Shown: positions 44,161 through 56,816 of the stretch, in pieces
Layout: each line of letters starts with the position of its first letter
Position numbering within the stretch: the first letter of the stretch is position 1
Assembly: GCA_025175895.1 (NCBI GenBank)
Contig: CM046004.1
Location: 13,379,011-13,443,010, forward strand
Origin: Wurfbainia villosa
Taxonomy: Eukaryota; Streptophyta; Magnoliopsida; Zingiberales; Zingiberaceae
Direction: 5' to 3'
Length of the DNA: 64,000 nucleotides
Translations under genes and position numbers: made by a program
Notes under the pieces: generated by a model
Seen by the model: the letters and a program-made list of their open reading frames with translations, nothing else
What the model was told of the DNA's origin: nothing
Database searches by the model: none

Positions 44161-45772
44161 CTTGGTCCACCTACCTAAACAACATGAAAAATAAACTCCT
44201 TTGGTACTCAAATGTTTGGACCGGAAACATCATTTAAAAATTTCTTGGGAACCCATGCCTTATTTACCTTACCCTTAGTTGTTGTCTTTCTATTTATTAG
44301 AGAAATGTAGGCAACTTCCTTGTCCTTAAGCTTGTATCCTATATCGGCCTTGTTGTAAATGACTCTTTGATCTCTAAGTATCATATCAAGGTACTTTGAG
44401 CCTTTAGTAAATTTTTCTAGGTTTGTCCTTAGCTCAACTACTTAGTTCCTTAAGTTCTCATTTTCTTCCTTAAGCATGCATGAGTCATTAGATGTAGATG
44501 TTTCATTTCTAATTTTCACAATTTCTACCTTCAAGCCCTTAACCTTAGATTTTGATTTATCTAATGCATTTTTAAGATTGCAATGGTCTTATACAAGAAT
44601 TCAACTTGAGGGGAATCTTTTACCTCATCGTCACATGACTCCGCTTGGCGTGAGCTTTTCGATTCATCTTCATGTGCCATCAAAGCCATGTGTCGGGTGA
44701 CATGGCGTAGCTCATCTTCATCCGACAAGTCTTCAATACTTTGAGTGTCCCATGTTGTTTGAGCTACCATGGCTTCCTTCCTCTTATTTTCTCTCTTTTC
44801 CTTCCTCTTCTTTTCCTTTTCTTCTTTCTTCTTCTTTTCCGGGCAATTTGGCTTGATGTGCCCCTTCTTATTGCATCCATAACAAGTAACATTAGTGTTA
44901 AAATCTGAATTTCTACTATATTTACCTTTTGAGACTTGGAAGATTTTTTTTATATCCTTCTTGAAACCTCTAGATTTTTTTACCAACTTCTTGACATAGT
45001 GGGCCATCTCGGTAGCCGACATGTCTCCTTCGCTACTTGATGACTCATCCTCGGATTCGGATGATGAAGACTCCTCCTTCTTTTCCTTCTTCTTCTTCTC
45101 CTTCTTCTCTACAAGAAAAGCTACATTTTTCTCCTTTGAAAACAAGTTAGCTTGCTCATGCAACTTAGATTCACAAAATAATTCACCTAGCTTAACTAGT
45201 GAAAGGTCTCTAGATACCTCATAAGCATCAACCATGGATGCTCATAAGGTGGTTCTAGGAAAGGCTTGAAGTACATACCTTATCAAGTCTCGATTTTCAA
45301 CTTTCTCACCTATAACATGAGTCCGTTCACGATCTCCTTGAATCTTCTATGCATTTGGCTCACCGTTTCATTTGTCTTCATCGTGAAGGTTTGTAATTGA
45401 CCAACTAACAAATCCCTCTTGGCTCTCCTTGATTCTTTTGACCCTTCATTGAGTTCAATGAGCTTCTCCCAAAGCTCCTTTTGTGGAATTGAATGGTCCA
45501 ACTTTGCTTAGTTGCTCTTTGGAAAGCCCGCATTGAAGTCTGGTTATTGCTTTACTATTTGCTTGAGCTTTCTCATACATTTCCTTTATCCAATCCTCGA
45601 TTGGGATAGGTGTTCCAAATTGATCCACCAGTTCTTCATATCCCTTGACAATACTAACCCAATTTTTAATATCATTCATTAGGAAATACTTCATCCTACC
45701 TTTTCAATATGCAAAGTCATCCCCGTCGAAGAGCGGTGGTTGCACAATGTTATAACCCTCTTGAAAATCCAT
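44161..45772 (-). pseudogene. SIRE-1 gag
   Basis: The minus-strand ATG at 45772-45770 opens a DFQEGYNIVQPPLFDGDDF-type Copia gag start, which soon shifts frame. Pieces at 45694-45455, 45501-45310 (ELWEKLIELNEGS, then RRAKRDLLVGQ and NETVSQMHRRFKEIVNGL, a UBN2-type domain) and 45235-44561 follow. The last has a Lys/Glu/Ser-rich linker, one zinc knuckle CYGCNKKGHIKPNC, and a highly charged KKKKEEKEKKRKEKRENKRK tract. Three or more frameshifts or stops separate the pieces. The primer-binding site and LTR end expected just beyond are missing. Confidence 0.85.
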
Positions 45773-45795
45773 TTTTCTCCAGTTGATGATTAAAT

Positions 45796-46212
45796 CTTCC
45801 AATGCGATCTGGGCCACTCAACAGTCGCCTGATCAGTCGACTGCTCTTATTATCAGTCGATTGGTATCATCCTAGTCGACTGAGCAGTCGACTATCAGCC
45901 ATTCTATGCCCATATCAGTCGACTGCTCAAAATATCAGTCAACTGCCAGGCCTTGACTCGTCTTCTCGACCCAAGTTCAAGTATGCCAAGGACGAGAACC
46001 TATTGTGTTTGTTGAGCCATATAGACCAATCGACTGGTGTTATATGCCAGTCGACTACCAAGCTTATGTTCGACAGTCGATCCATAGTCGACTACTTAAC
46101 CAGTCGACTGTGTCATAATCCCAGTCAACTGCTAAGTCTTCTAGACCCATGAGTGTTGAACACTAGAGACCAGCCGACTAGTCTAAGCCACCAGTCGACT
46201 GGTACACTTCAA
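45796..46212 (-). repeat. Minus-oriented LTR U3 fragment at the head-to-head junction
   Basis: Homologous to the SIRE-1 LTR segment at about 30380-30402 plus 36829-37190, including the AGTCGACTG array. It lacks both LTR ends. It begins only about 25 bases upstream of the SIRE-1 gag ATG, so U5 and primer-binding site are gone. It stops at AAGTATGG, where the TG-B gag starts on the other strand. Confidence 0.8.
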
Positions 46213-47744
46213 GTATGGTGGAATCCTCACGGTTGAGAAATGGAACAAGGAACAACTCAAGGGGTTCAAGACAAATCTTAAGTAATCAAAATGCTACGTG
46301 ATATAATACCTAATGATGTCTTGTCCAAATTAGGTGACTATAAGGATGCCCAGGAGCTTTGGAGAGAATTGGCAAAGTACCATGAGAATCCATCACCGGC
46401 TCAAGAAATAGAGGCCAAGGAACAAGGATGCTCAATGGTCCAAAGTGAAGATGATAATGAGACCGAAGAAACATGTTCATCATCCTCACAAGAGCTTGAG
46501 GAATCGGAAGTTGAGAGATGCTCAACATCCAAGGAAGAAGTCGAAGAGGTTGGAGAAGTCTCCACCTCTAGGATTGAGAGGGAGGAGAGATCATCCACTC
46601 CGGAGCAAAATCAAGAAGAAGCTTCAACATTTGGGATAGATGAAGAATAAATTTAAAATTCTGGCCTACGTAGCTCAAGCACAATGAATAAAAATAAAAA
46701 TCATATTGTGTGTTTTGAGTGTAGGAAAAATGGACATTACAAGAGTAAGTGTCCAAAGCAGGTCAAGAAGACGGCACAAGTTGTGCCAAAGACCAAGGAG
46801 ACCGGAGCCCTCACTAGAAAGAGCAAGGAGCACGTGGTGTGCTTCAAATGCCAACAATGAGGACACTACTGGACCCAATGTCCTAGGGGGAATCACTCCA
46901 AGAAGGAAAGGAGAGGAGCTACAAATGTAGGGGGAGCTTCTAAAGCAAACCCTAAGGTATCATTTATTAATGCACCCTCAAATTTTAGTATAAAAAAGCA
47001 TGCCTTCAATTCACTTGCAATTGTGCATAATCATGAAAAGAATGCTAGGAATAGATCTTATTGCTTAGGGGCTAAATCCTATGAACTTACATCTAAGGAT
47101 AAAACTAGAACCAATAACTCTAGAACTATCATACCTAAGGAAACTATTAGGAAGGTAGAGAACCATTTAGGCATTAACCCTAAGAAGGATAGTCATATGC
47201 CTAAAAGGAGGAACAATGCCTAAAGAACAAATGAAAATTCAAAATTTGAGGCATTAGTGGTAGAAAATCAAGCCTTGAGGTCAAGGCTTGAGAAATTGGA
47301 AAAGTCCCTTGCAAAAATGACAAATTCAATTAGTGGATCTAATGATCAAAAATTAGGATCTAAGAGACAAGAGTCTTCCAAGGATAGAAAAGGTTTGAGT
47401 CACAAATCCAAGGTAGTCATGCCAACCTACCATAGCGTTTCATTTGACTATGGAACCACCCCTAGGTCTAGGAAAACCAAGGTTATTAAGGAAGTCATCC
47501 CTAAGGCTAACCATGGTAAGTGTCAAGTGACTAAGGCTTCGAAGAATTCTAGAAAAGTCACTAGCAAGTTACAAGGGGAGTTACTCCTAGAGTCGACCTT
47601 GACAAGACCCAAATGACCAATGCTTCAAAGCCTAGAAGGGTCATTAGGAAGGTACTAAGGGAAGTTATCCCTAGTGAGTATCTAGTAAACCTAAGGAGCT
47701 CCAATAGGTATTGGGTTCTTAGAAGTGTGATTCCTTCATGCTAA
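46213..47744 (+). pseudogene. TG-B gag, 5'-truncated
   Basis: Paralogue of the TG-A gag. Alignment begins near 46215, missing the LTR, the primer-binding site and roughly the first 45 codons. It reads PNDVLSKLGDYKDAQELW, the acidic Ser/Glu segment, a first knuckle (CFECRKNGHYKSKC, near 46715-46755), and a second knuckle interrupted by TGA (CFKCQQ*GHYWTQC, near 46840-46885). The VENQALRSRLEKLEK coiled coil (47257) and EVIPKANHGK repeats follow, ending near 47744 with the CxSxN-RYWVLRSVI-like end. Stops at 46648 and 47221 and several frame shifts show decay. Confidence 0.8.
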
Positions 47745-49495
47745 ATGGGTTAAGGTGTGTCAACTTGAATTGTTAAGGTAGTTAATCTAACCATAGCAAA
47801 GTTGGCATTTTAGGACATTTTCAAGATTATGGGATGCCTTGGAAATAAGTTTGAATCTATATCCTAAAGGATTTTAGGATGTGCTAATAAAATTCAAGTA
47901 GTTTGAAAAGTCAATCAAAATTGACACAATTAGGTTTAGAGTCATAGTGTGTCATTTTAGATTTTTAGCACACTTGGGAGATTTGGTATTATGGAAAATT
48001 TGGATTTAATTCTAACAAATGACAATAAATATTAAAATTTAGGTGTTCTTATGCTTTTACATTTTATTTTCCATATTTTGTTTGTCATATGTCATGTCAT
48101 GACATCATATTTTATTTAATTATTCAAAATGTCATGATAATGTTTAGGTTTAATGTATATGTCATGCTTGTTTAGGTTTATCTTTATGTCATGACATTAT
48201 GATTTTTGTCACATGCTTTACTTATGCTATCATTTTATGCCATGATTATATTCCTGCATTTAGGATAATTGCAATTGATTTAAGGACAATGACATGATTT
48301 GAAGTCCAATGTATAAGGGAATCAAATAGTCTCCTAGAAAAATGCATGAAACCATAAAACCTAAACTCACATCTTACAAGAACATTAGATTGACATGTGT
48401 GTGTATTGATACACCCTAGACATATGTGAGATGTTAGAGAAATGAGTTAAGTTCAAGATGCATAAATGTTGCATCTAAATGAACTCCAACTCATCTCAAT
48501 CATAGGTATAAATCATGAGGAAAGCTAGGCTACAAGTCATGTATACATAGCCCATAGACCATAAATGAAATTAAGGTTTTAAAAATATTTTAAAATCAAT
48601 TTAGAAAACCTTAGTGAATACTATCTTTTGGTAGTTATCACCATTGATGAAGTTGATACAAAGTAAACCTAAAACATTGAATTTTTAATTGTTTTGAATT
48701 TTGTATCAATCTCACAATTTAATGGGTATTTTATTTTAAAACTATTTTTCACCTATTATATTTTATGTAAGCAATGTACGTATGAATTTGTAAGATTTTT
48801 AAAAATACATATATTTACTTATGCATTTTCAAAATTCATTCTGCAAGTTTGATTTCTGGAAATCGGATAATGATCGTATCTCGGTGTGATCGTGATCTTA
48901 TCGATGGTCATTGGTTGCTAAACAAGTCATTGTTTGGATAAACAAGTTTTGTTTAGCCCATTTTCAGCCATCCCTAGGTACCCTAACGTCTCATAATCCT
49001 AGGATATGCTTTAGAAAGCATTGGAAGAGTGAAATATCATTGAAAATGATTAGGAGAGGTGTTTAGAGTAGAGTATCAAAATTTTAAGGTGTGTGAAAGT
49101 TCAAGTTTGAACTTTTGCCCTTAAGTTTGATGGTCTAGTGTTTCTATTGGCTTAAGAACTCTCCAATAACATTGTTGGTGCAATGGTCAAGGGGGGCCAA
49201 GCCTTTAGAGGGAGGTTATCCATCAAGGGATGATGGATGCATTTTTCCTTAAAGGAGGAGAGTTAGAGAATTGAGAAAATGCCTTTCATTTAGTGATAAG
49301 GGAGTATCACTAGGGAAAATGAAGGTGTTAATGATGATTTTGGACCAAGGGGGAGATTGAGTTATCTCATTGGGATATGAGACATGGATACCCTTGGGGA
49401 ATACTTTTTGATGTATGTCAAAAAGGGAGAGAATTGATGGCTTGAGTTAGGTAGCCTAACTCAAAGGTTTTGTCAAATATCAAAAAGGGAGAGAT
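47745..49495 (+). other. TG-B conserved noncoding region
   Basis: Aligns with 33584-35398 and 54964-56816: TCATGAC-rich stretch at about 48080-48260, the TAGTTATCACCATTGATGAAG block near 48630, and purine tracts near 49347, 49420 and 49483, the last touching the 3' LTR. Confidence 0.7.
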
Positions 49496-50151
49496 TGTTG
49501 GTGTAATCGACCCAGGTTACGATTGACCAAACTCGAGTTTGACTCAAGTAGTATTTTGATGTTTGACAAAACGATTGACAGTGTAATTGTCATTTGAGAA
49601 GTCCAAGTCATGAGTCTTGGCAATAGTAAAGTTCAAGTCATGGGTACTTGACAATTGGAAAGTCCAAGCATGGGTCTTGGCAATGGTAAAGTCCAAGTCA
49701 TGGGTACTTGGCAAGAAAAGTCCAAAGGTGTAGTCTTGGTTGCATAAGTCTAAGTGTGTAGTCTTGGCAGCGTAAAGTCCAAGTGAACTTTGGCGGTGAA
49801 AGTCCAAGTACGGATGCTTGGTAATTGGGAAGTCCAAGGGTGTGATATTGGCGCCGTAAAGTCCAAGTTGTAGTCTTAGCGGCATAAGTCCAATGTTTGA
49901 CGGCGTAAAGTCTAAACGTTTGTCTTGGCGGTATAAGTCCTAATGTACCTTTGCAAAGTAAACTCGGTTAGCATGACAATAGCCGATGAAAGCACCTGAA
50001 GGCCAACGTATGGATGAACAAGTCATGGAGTGCTTGGAGGGATCCGATAGGCATGAGACTAATGGAGGTGGCTAGAAGGCTCAGGTCTAGGCTAAGGGTG
50101 ATCTATCAAGTATGAGGGGATCATACTTGGGTTAAACCTCATGGTTGAGGT
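49496..50151 (+). repeat. 3' LTR of TG-B, first part
   Basis: Starts TGTTGGTGTAATCG after a purine tract and carries the hairpin array at about 49590-49950. Broken at 50151 by TG-C. It continues at 58417. Confidence 0.85.
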
Positions 50152-51716
50152 TGTTGGTGCAATCGGCCCAGGTCACGATTGACCAGGACTCGAGCTTGAC
50201 TCGAGAGATGTTTTGATGTTCAATAAAAACATATGACAATGTGATTATCATGGGAAAGTCCAAGTCTTGAGTACTTGGCATGAGAAGTCCAAGCATGGGT
50301 CTTGGCAATGGAAAGTCCAAGTCATGGGTACTTGGCATGGAAAGCCCAAGTGGGACACTTGGCATTTGGAAAAGTCCAAGCATGAGTCTTGGCAATGGAA
50401 AGTCCAACATGGGTTGACAAGGAAAGTCCAAGCATGGGTCTTGGCATGGAAAGTCCAACATGGGTTGGCAAGGGAAAAGTCCAAGCTTGAGTCTTGCCAT
50501 TTGGAAAAGTACAACATGGGTTGACAAGTAAAGTCCAAGGGTATAGTCTTGGCGGTGAAAGTCCAAGTCATGGGTACTTGGCATTTGGAAAGTCCAAGGG
50601 GTTTGATATTGGCGACATAAAGTCCAAGTGGAGTCTTGGCAGTGTAAGTCCAATGTGCCTTGGTGGTGTAGACACCGTTAGCATGACATAGCCGATGGAA
50701 GCACCTGAAGGCTAGCGCATGGATGAACAAGTCATGGATGACTTGGAGGGATCTGAGAGGCGTGAGGCTGACGGAGGTGGCTAGAAGGCTTAGGTCTAGG
50801 CTAAGGATGGTCTAGTAAGTATGGGGGCACCATACTTGGGTTAAAACCTCATGTTTGAGGTTGGCAGTCGACTGACACTATGGCCGATTCGACTGTCGTA
50901 AGTCGACTAGAGTTCAACTGTCGAGTAAGGGCTGAAAAGGCTCTGGCAGTCGACTGCTCATTGAAGAAGTCGACTAATGGGCTTATTAGTTGATTGCCAT
51001 GAGCGGCAGTCGACTGCTAGCTTAGTCGCGAGCACAGAATGCTCCGTAGCCGACTAGGCAGTTGACTATGGGCGCTGGCAATCGATTGCCAATGTTGGAA
51101 GTCGATTGGTGAGAGTCCCGTTGGAACTTTTCCAACGTGGAACTAGTCGTTGTCTCACGACAACAGTGACATCAGTCGACTGGTGCCTTATGGCAGTCGA
51201 CTGATTGGCGGAAATCCAACCCGACGCATGATATAAAGGCAGCTCGGATGGAGGGTTTTTGCAGCGATTTTTCTTGGGCAAATTGAAGGGGATAGTTGGT
51301 GCTTTCCAGTCCTTCAAAGCTAGTCCAAAGCAATCAAAGATCAAGCAACCAAAGTGCTCCTGTAAAGTATTTTTCTTTACTTGCATTATATTTCATACTT
51401 GTATTAGCTTGTATCTTTTGTATTACTTAGTGTTATCATTGTACGAGGTTTCTCCGCCTCCGACGTGTTGTCGAGAAGGAATTTTATTAGTGGTGTTGTC
51501 ATCACTCGAGCTCATAGAGCTCAATCCGTGGAGTAGGAACCGTTCGGTTCTGAACCACGTTATATCCTTGTATTTGTGTGCTTGTTATTGTGATTGTTGT
51601 ATTATTTCTATATTCCGCTGCATACTAACAATCATAGGCAAGAGAACGCGATCAAGTTCCATCATGCAACGAAACGAGCTATTCACCCCCCCTCTAGCTT
51701 CCAAGGATCTCTAACA
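50152..51716 (+). repeat. 5' LTR of TG-C
   Basis: TGTTGGTGCAATCGG to CTCTAACA. Hairpin array at 50255-50665, palindrome array at 50865-51215, covarying GTTGTC/GACAAC hairpin at 51149-51164, TATAAAGG at 51232-51239, and R-U5 block with CGTGGAGTAGGAACCGTTCG and GAACCACGTTATAT at 51520-51570. Confidence 0.9.
51232..51239 (+). promoter_or_regulatory. TATA box of the TG-C 5' LTR
   Basis: TATAAAGG within GCATGATATAAAGGCAGCTCGG, repeated at 57926-57933 in the 3' LTR. Confidence 0.7.
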
Positions 51717-51718
51717 AG

Positions 51719-51730
51719 TGGTATCAGAGT
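51719..51730 (+). other. Primer-binding site of TG-C
   Basis: TGGTATCAGAGT two bases after the LTR end; one mismatch at the last base relative to the tRNA-Met site. Confidence 0.8.
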
Positions 51731-51781
51731 GAGGCCACTCTTCAAGTTTAACAACTAAGGGAGCATGCTAGAGGGAAGAAG

Positions 51782-52519
51782 ATGGATCTTCAAGAAAGAT
51801 GGGGCGATGACATAGCGATTCCACCCGCCTTCGATCGCGAAGATTTCACGTATTAAAAATGTAGGATGGAATATTTTCTAATGTCAAATATAGAAAATTA
51901 GTTTGCCGTGATTATAGGATTTGATGCTCCGAGAGGAGAGAACGGAGAAATTCTCAAGATGAAGAGGTAGACCGAGGAGCAACGGCAAAAATTCAAGACA
52001 CCCGTTAAGGTAACAAAAATGTTAGTTAATTTGATACTTAATGATATTTTATCTAGATTAAAAAGCTATAGGGATGCCAAGGAGTTGTGGAACAAGTTGG
52101 TCAAGTTCTACGACAATCCTGAATCGGTCCAAGAAGACTTGGAAGAGGAGACAGAAGAAGAAGCTTCAACATCCTCACAAAAAAGTGAGGAGTCAACTTC
52201 CGGATCGGAGGAAGAAGAAGTAGAAGAGGTGGAAGAAATCTCCACCTCTAGGATTGAGGGGGAGGAGATTAGGGCATCCTCAACACCGGAACAATAAGAA
52301 GAACCATCTATATCCGGTCGAGAGGAAGAGCAAGCTCAAGAGATCCTCACCACCACCCTAGGTAACTCAAACATATGTGTTGATAATAAAATACATATAA
52401 TATGTTTTGAGTGTAGGGAGCAAGGACACAAGAGTAAGTGTCCTAAATGGGTTAAGAAGCCTCAATCGGCACCAAAGATCAAGGATGTTGGTCCCCCAAC
52501 TATCAAAAGCAAGAAGCAA
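51782..52519 (+). pseudogene. TG-C gag, N-terminal part
   Basis: ATG at 51782 reads MDLQERWGDDIAIPPAFDRE and continues in one frame apart from stop codons at positions where TG-A or TG-B have Trp or a near-Trp codon (TAA near 51853, TAG near 51900 and 51970). It then reads ILSRLKSYRDAKELWNKLVK and a Glu/Ser-rich segment ending at a TAA near 52295. The first zinc knuckle is seen near 52400-52445 (CFECREQGHKSKC, one residue shorter than usual). At 52519 it is cut by a solo LTR. Confidence 0.8.
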
Positions 52520-52524
52520 GTCAT

Positions 52525-54026
52525 TGTTGGTGCAATCGGCCCAGGTCACGATTGACCAAGACTAGAGTTTGATTCGAGTGATGTTTTGATGTTCGACAAA
52601 AACATATGACAATGTGATTGTCATGGGAAAGTCCAAGTCATGGGTACTTGGCATGGAAAGTCCAAGTGGGACACTTGGCATTTGGAAAAGTCCAAGTCTT
52701 GAGTACTTGGCATGTAAAGTCCAACATGGGTTGGCAAGGTTAAGTCCAACATGTGTTAGCAAGGGAAAGTCCAAGCTTGAGTCTTGGCATCTGAGAAGTC
52801 CAAGGGTTTGATATTGGCGGCTTAAAGTCCAAGCGGAAGTCTTGGAAGCATAAGTCCAATAGTTGGCGGCGTAAAGTCCAAGCGGAGTCTTGGCGGCGTA
52901 AAGTCCAAGCGGAGTCTTGGCGACGTAAGTCCAATGTGCCTTGGCAGTGTAGACACCGTTAACATGATATAGCCGATGGAAGCACCTGAAGGCTAGCGCG
53001 ATGGATGAACAAGTCATGGATGACTTGGAGGGATCCGAGAGGCGTGAGGCTGATGGAGGTGGTTAGAAGGCTTAGGTCTAGGCTAAGGGTGGTCTAGCAA
53101 GTATGGGAGCACCATACTTGGGCTAAAACCTCATGTTTGAGGCGTGCCAGTCGACCGGTGCCATGTGGCAGTCGACTGGCGTAGTCAACTAGGGTTTGAC
53201 TGCGGGATTTGGCCTAGCAGTCGACTGCCAGAGGAGGGCAGTCGACTGATTGGTCGAGCAATTGACTGATCTTGTGATCAGTCGACTGGTGCTCGAGAAA
53301 TCGAGCACAGAATGGAGTCTCACTCGACTGCTGCGGCCAGAAGTCGAGTGGAGGCTTGACCAGTCGACTGATGGTCATGATCAGTCGACTGATGATGGAT
53401 CCATTGGATTTTTCCAGTGTAGATCTAGCCGTTGTCTCATGACAATAGTGGCATCAGTCGACTGATGGTCCTGATCAGTCGACTGATCGACTTTTTCCAG
53501 CACAAGTTGAAGCTTTATAAGGAGCTCGTGGAGGAGGAAAAAGGCAGCGATTTTCTTGGGCAAATTGAAGAGGAGAGTTGGTGCTTTCCAGTCCTTCAAG
53601 GCTAGTTCAAGGCAATCAAAGATCAAGCAATCAAAGATCAAGCAAATCCAAAGAGCATTTGTAAAGTTTTCTTTGCATAGATTATTGTATTCTTGTTGTA
53701 TTTGCTTGTCTTACTTTGTATTACTTAGTGTAATCTTTGTACGAGGTTTCTCCGCCTCCGACTTGTGTCGAGGAGTATTTGTGATTAGTGATTGCATTGG
53801 CATCGCTAGAGCTTGTTAGAGCTCGATCCGTGGAGTAAGAATCGTTCAGTTTCGAACCACGTTAAATATTTATGTATTTGTGTGTTTGATTGTGTCTATT
53901 TCGTTATTGCTTTTATTATCATTATTCCGCTGTGCTAACGAAAATTGTAGACTCGATCACGAACAAATTCCATTGGTACTAGCATGCGCTATTCAGCCCC
54001 CTCTAGCGTTCAAATGATCCCCTACA
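52525..54026 (+). mobile_element. Solo LTR of the gag-only family inside TG-C gag
   Basis: 1502 bp, TGTTGGTGCAATCGG to CCCCTACA, with the 5-bp duplication gtcat at 52520-52524 and 54027-54031. Hairpin array at 52620-52940, palindrome array at 53145-53490 (about eight exact CAGTCGACTG), hairpin at 53431-53446, TTATAAGGAGCTCG promoter-like site near 53515. The target is the second zinc-knuckle coding segment. Confidence 0.95.
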
Positions 54027-54031
54027 GTCAT

Positions 54032-54963
54032 TTGCTTCAAAAGCCAACAACCGGGACACTACCGGAGTCAATGCCCGAAAGGGGAGAAGAAGGGGCAAAG
54101 GGGAGCATCACAAGTAGGGGAAGCCACTAAGGCAAACCCTAAGGTATATCATTTCAATAATGCTCATTCTTCTAGTTTTAATGTCAAAAAATATGCTAGA
54201 AATAACTTAAGCAATCTTGCAATTATTCATGAAAAGCATGCTAGGAATAACAAATACTTTTGCCTAGGAGCTAAGAATATTCACTTTGAAAATAAGGAGA
54301 AATTTGGGACTAATGTCCCTAGAAAGACCTTGTCTAGAGAATCTATCAAGAAAATAGAGGATCACCTAGGTCTTAGTCCTAAATGGACTAGGCATATGCC
54401 TAGGAAAAACAATGTCCAAAGAATAGATGAAAAATCAAAAATTGGACAATTAGAGGTTGAAAATCAAGCCTTGAGGTCAAGGCTTGAAAAACTTAAAAAG
54501 ACCCTTAGGATTATGCAAAATCAAATTAAGGGGTCAAATGGTCAAAGTCAAGAGTCTAGGACCAAGAGTCAACACTTAGGGCCTAAGAGACAAAAGTCAT
54601 CCAAGGGCAAGCAAGGTTTGGGTCACAAACCTAAGCCTAAGGTGGCTTATCATAGTATTCCATTTGATTATGGAACACAAATTAGGTCTAGGAAAACCAA
54701 GGTCAATAGGGAAGTCATCCCTAGAGTTGACCATGGTGTGTGCCTAGTGGCTAGGGTTTCGAAGAAACCTAGGGTAGCCACTAAGAAGGTTGCAACGGAA
54801 GTTACCCCTAGAGTCAACCTAGGCAAGACCACAATAACCAAGGCTAATAAGCCTAGAAGGGTCATTAGGAAGGTATCTAGGGAGGTTATCCCTAAGGAAT
54901 ACCTAGTAAATCCTATGAGCTTAAATAGGTTTTGGTTCCTAAGAGTGTGATTGATTCACGCTA
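54032..54963 (+). pseudogene. TG-C gag, C-terminal part
   Basis: Resumes in the second zinc knuckle (ICFKSQQPGHYRSQC, one Cys changed to Ser). From 54330 it is open for about 205 codons: SRESIKKIEDHLGLSPKWTR, the VENQALRSRLEKLKK coiled coil, and KVNREVIPR/KVATEVTPRV repeats. A one-base loss near 54943 shifts the FW(V)PKSVIDSR end found in TG-A. Confidence 0.8.
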
Positions 54964-56816
54964 GATGGGTTTAGGATGTGCCAACCTTGATTGGATGGGT
55001 AGTTAACTCAACCATGGTAAAGGTGGCATTTTAGGTAATTTTCAAGGGTATGGATACCTTGAAAATAGATTTGATATTATGATTCTAAAAGATTTTAGGA
55101 TGTGCCAATACATTTTTTGAATTATGAAAAATCAATTAAAATTGACACAATTTAGGTTTAGAAGTCATAGTGTGCCATTTTGGGATTTTGGCACACTTGA
55201 GAGAAAATTGATATTATGGCAAAATATACTTAACTATATCAAATGACAACAAATATTAAAATTTAGGTATTATTATACCTATACCTTTTATTTTCCATGC
55301 TTTGTTTGTCATATAACATGTCATGACATTATATCTATTTTTAATCATTTAAAATGTCATGATCATGCTTAGGGTTAGGTTAAATGTCATGTATGCTTAA
55401 ATTGTATCATATGTCATGACATCATGATCATTGGTCATGTTTACTTATGTCATCAGTTATGCCATGATCATACTTCATGCATTTAAATTAATGAAAATTG
55501 ATTTAAGGACTTTGACATGACTTGAAGTCCCATGTATAAGGGAATCAAGTAAGGTTGCCTTAGAAAAATGTATGAAACCCTATATTAGGAGAACAAAACT
55601 CACATCTCATATTACATTGACATGTATGTGTATTTATATATCCTAGATACATGTGAGATGCTAGGATATGAATTAAGTTCAAGGTGCATAGTTTTTGCAT
55701 CTAGATGAACTAAAACTCATCTTTAACTAAAGGTGGATCATTGGGAAAGCTTTTGTACAAGTCATGTATATTGAGCCCAAGGAATATGATCCAAAATAAG
55801 GTTTTAAAAATATTTTAAAATTCTTTTAGAAAACCTTGATGAAGTCTATCTTTTGATAGCAATCACCATTGATGAAGTTGATACAAAGTAGGGCCAAAAC
55901 ATTGAAAATTTCAATGGTTTTGAACTTTGTGTCAATTTCACTATTTTATAGGTAAAATAATTTTCACCCATTGTATTGGTCATAAGTATTATACGTATGA
56001 ATTTTCATGATTTTTTGAATTACGTATAATTATTTATGAATTTTCAAAATCCATTTTTGATAACTGAAATTCAAAAATTTCAGTTATCAGTCGACTGCTC
56101 TTGGTGGCAGTCGACTGATGAGAGTGGCAGTCGACTGATTTCTGAAGGACTCGACTACCAAGCTGATTTCGGAAAAAATAAGGTTGTTTAGTCCATTTTC
56201 AGCTACGGTAAGGTTCTCTAACCACTCATAACCCTAGGATATACTTTGGGAAGCATTAGAAAGGGTGAAAATCCATTGGATATGAATTAGGAGAGTTGTT
56301 TAGGGTTTGTATCAATTTTAAGGTGAGGAAAAGTTCAATGTTGAACTTTAGGCCTTAATTTTGATGGTTTAAAGTTCTTATTGTCTTAGGAACTTCTCAA
56401 GAACATTGTTGGTGCAATGGTCAAGGAGGAGCAAGCCTTTAGGGGGAGGTATCCATCATGGGATGATGGATGGTATTTTTTTTCCTCATGAGGGGGAAAA
56501 TGAGATTTTTAAGAAACCCAATTTGAAAATTGGGAGAGTATATAGGATTGTCTCTCTTGAGCGATATGAGACTTATCACTAGGAAGATGGTAGACATCCT
56601 AGGTATTTTTGGAGCAAGGGGGAGATTGTAAGATCTCATTGGGACATGAGATATTGACCTCCTTAGAGAGAACCTTTTTGATGTTAGTCAAAAAGGGGGA
56701 GAACTTATTGGGAGAATGACATCAATTTGGAAAATTGATGGGGATGATTGGTTTGAGTTAGATGATCTAACTCAATGGTTTGTTTGGTTTTTGTCAAACA
56801 TCAAAAAGGGGGAGAT
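54964..56816 (+). other. TG-C conserved noncoding region and polypurine tracts
   Basis: Aligned with the TG-A and TG-B noncoding regions. TCATGA-rich stretch at about 55300-55480. Three CAGTCGACTG palindromes at 56090-56140, where TG-A and TG-B have CGATCG-type strings. Purine tracts near 56617, 56690 and 56803. Confidence 0.75.
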
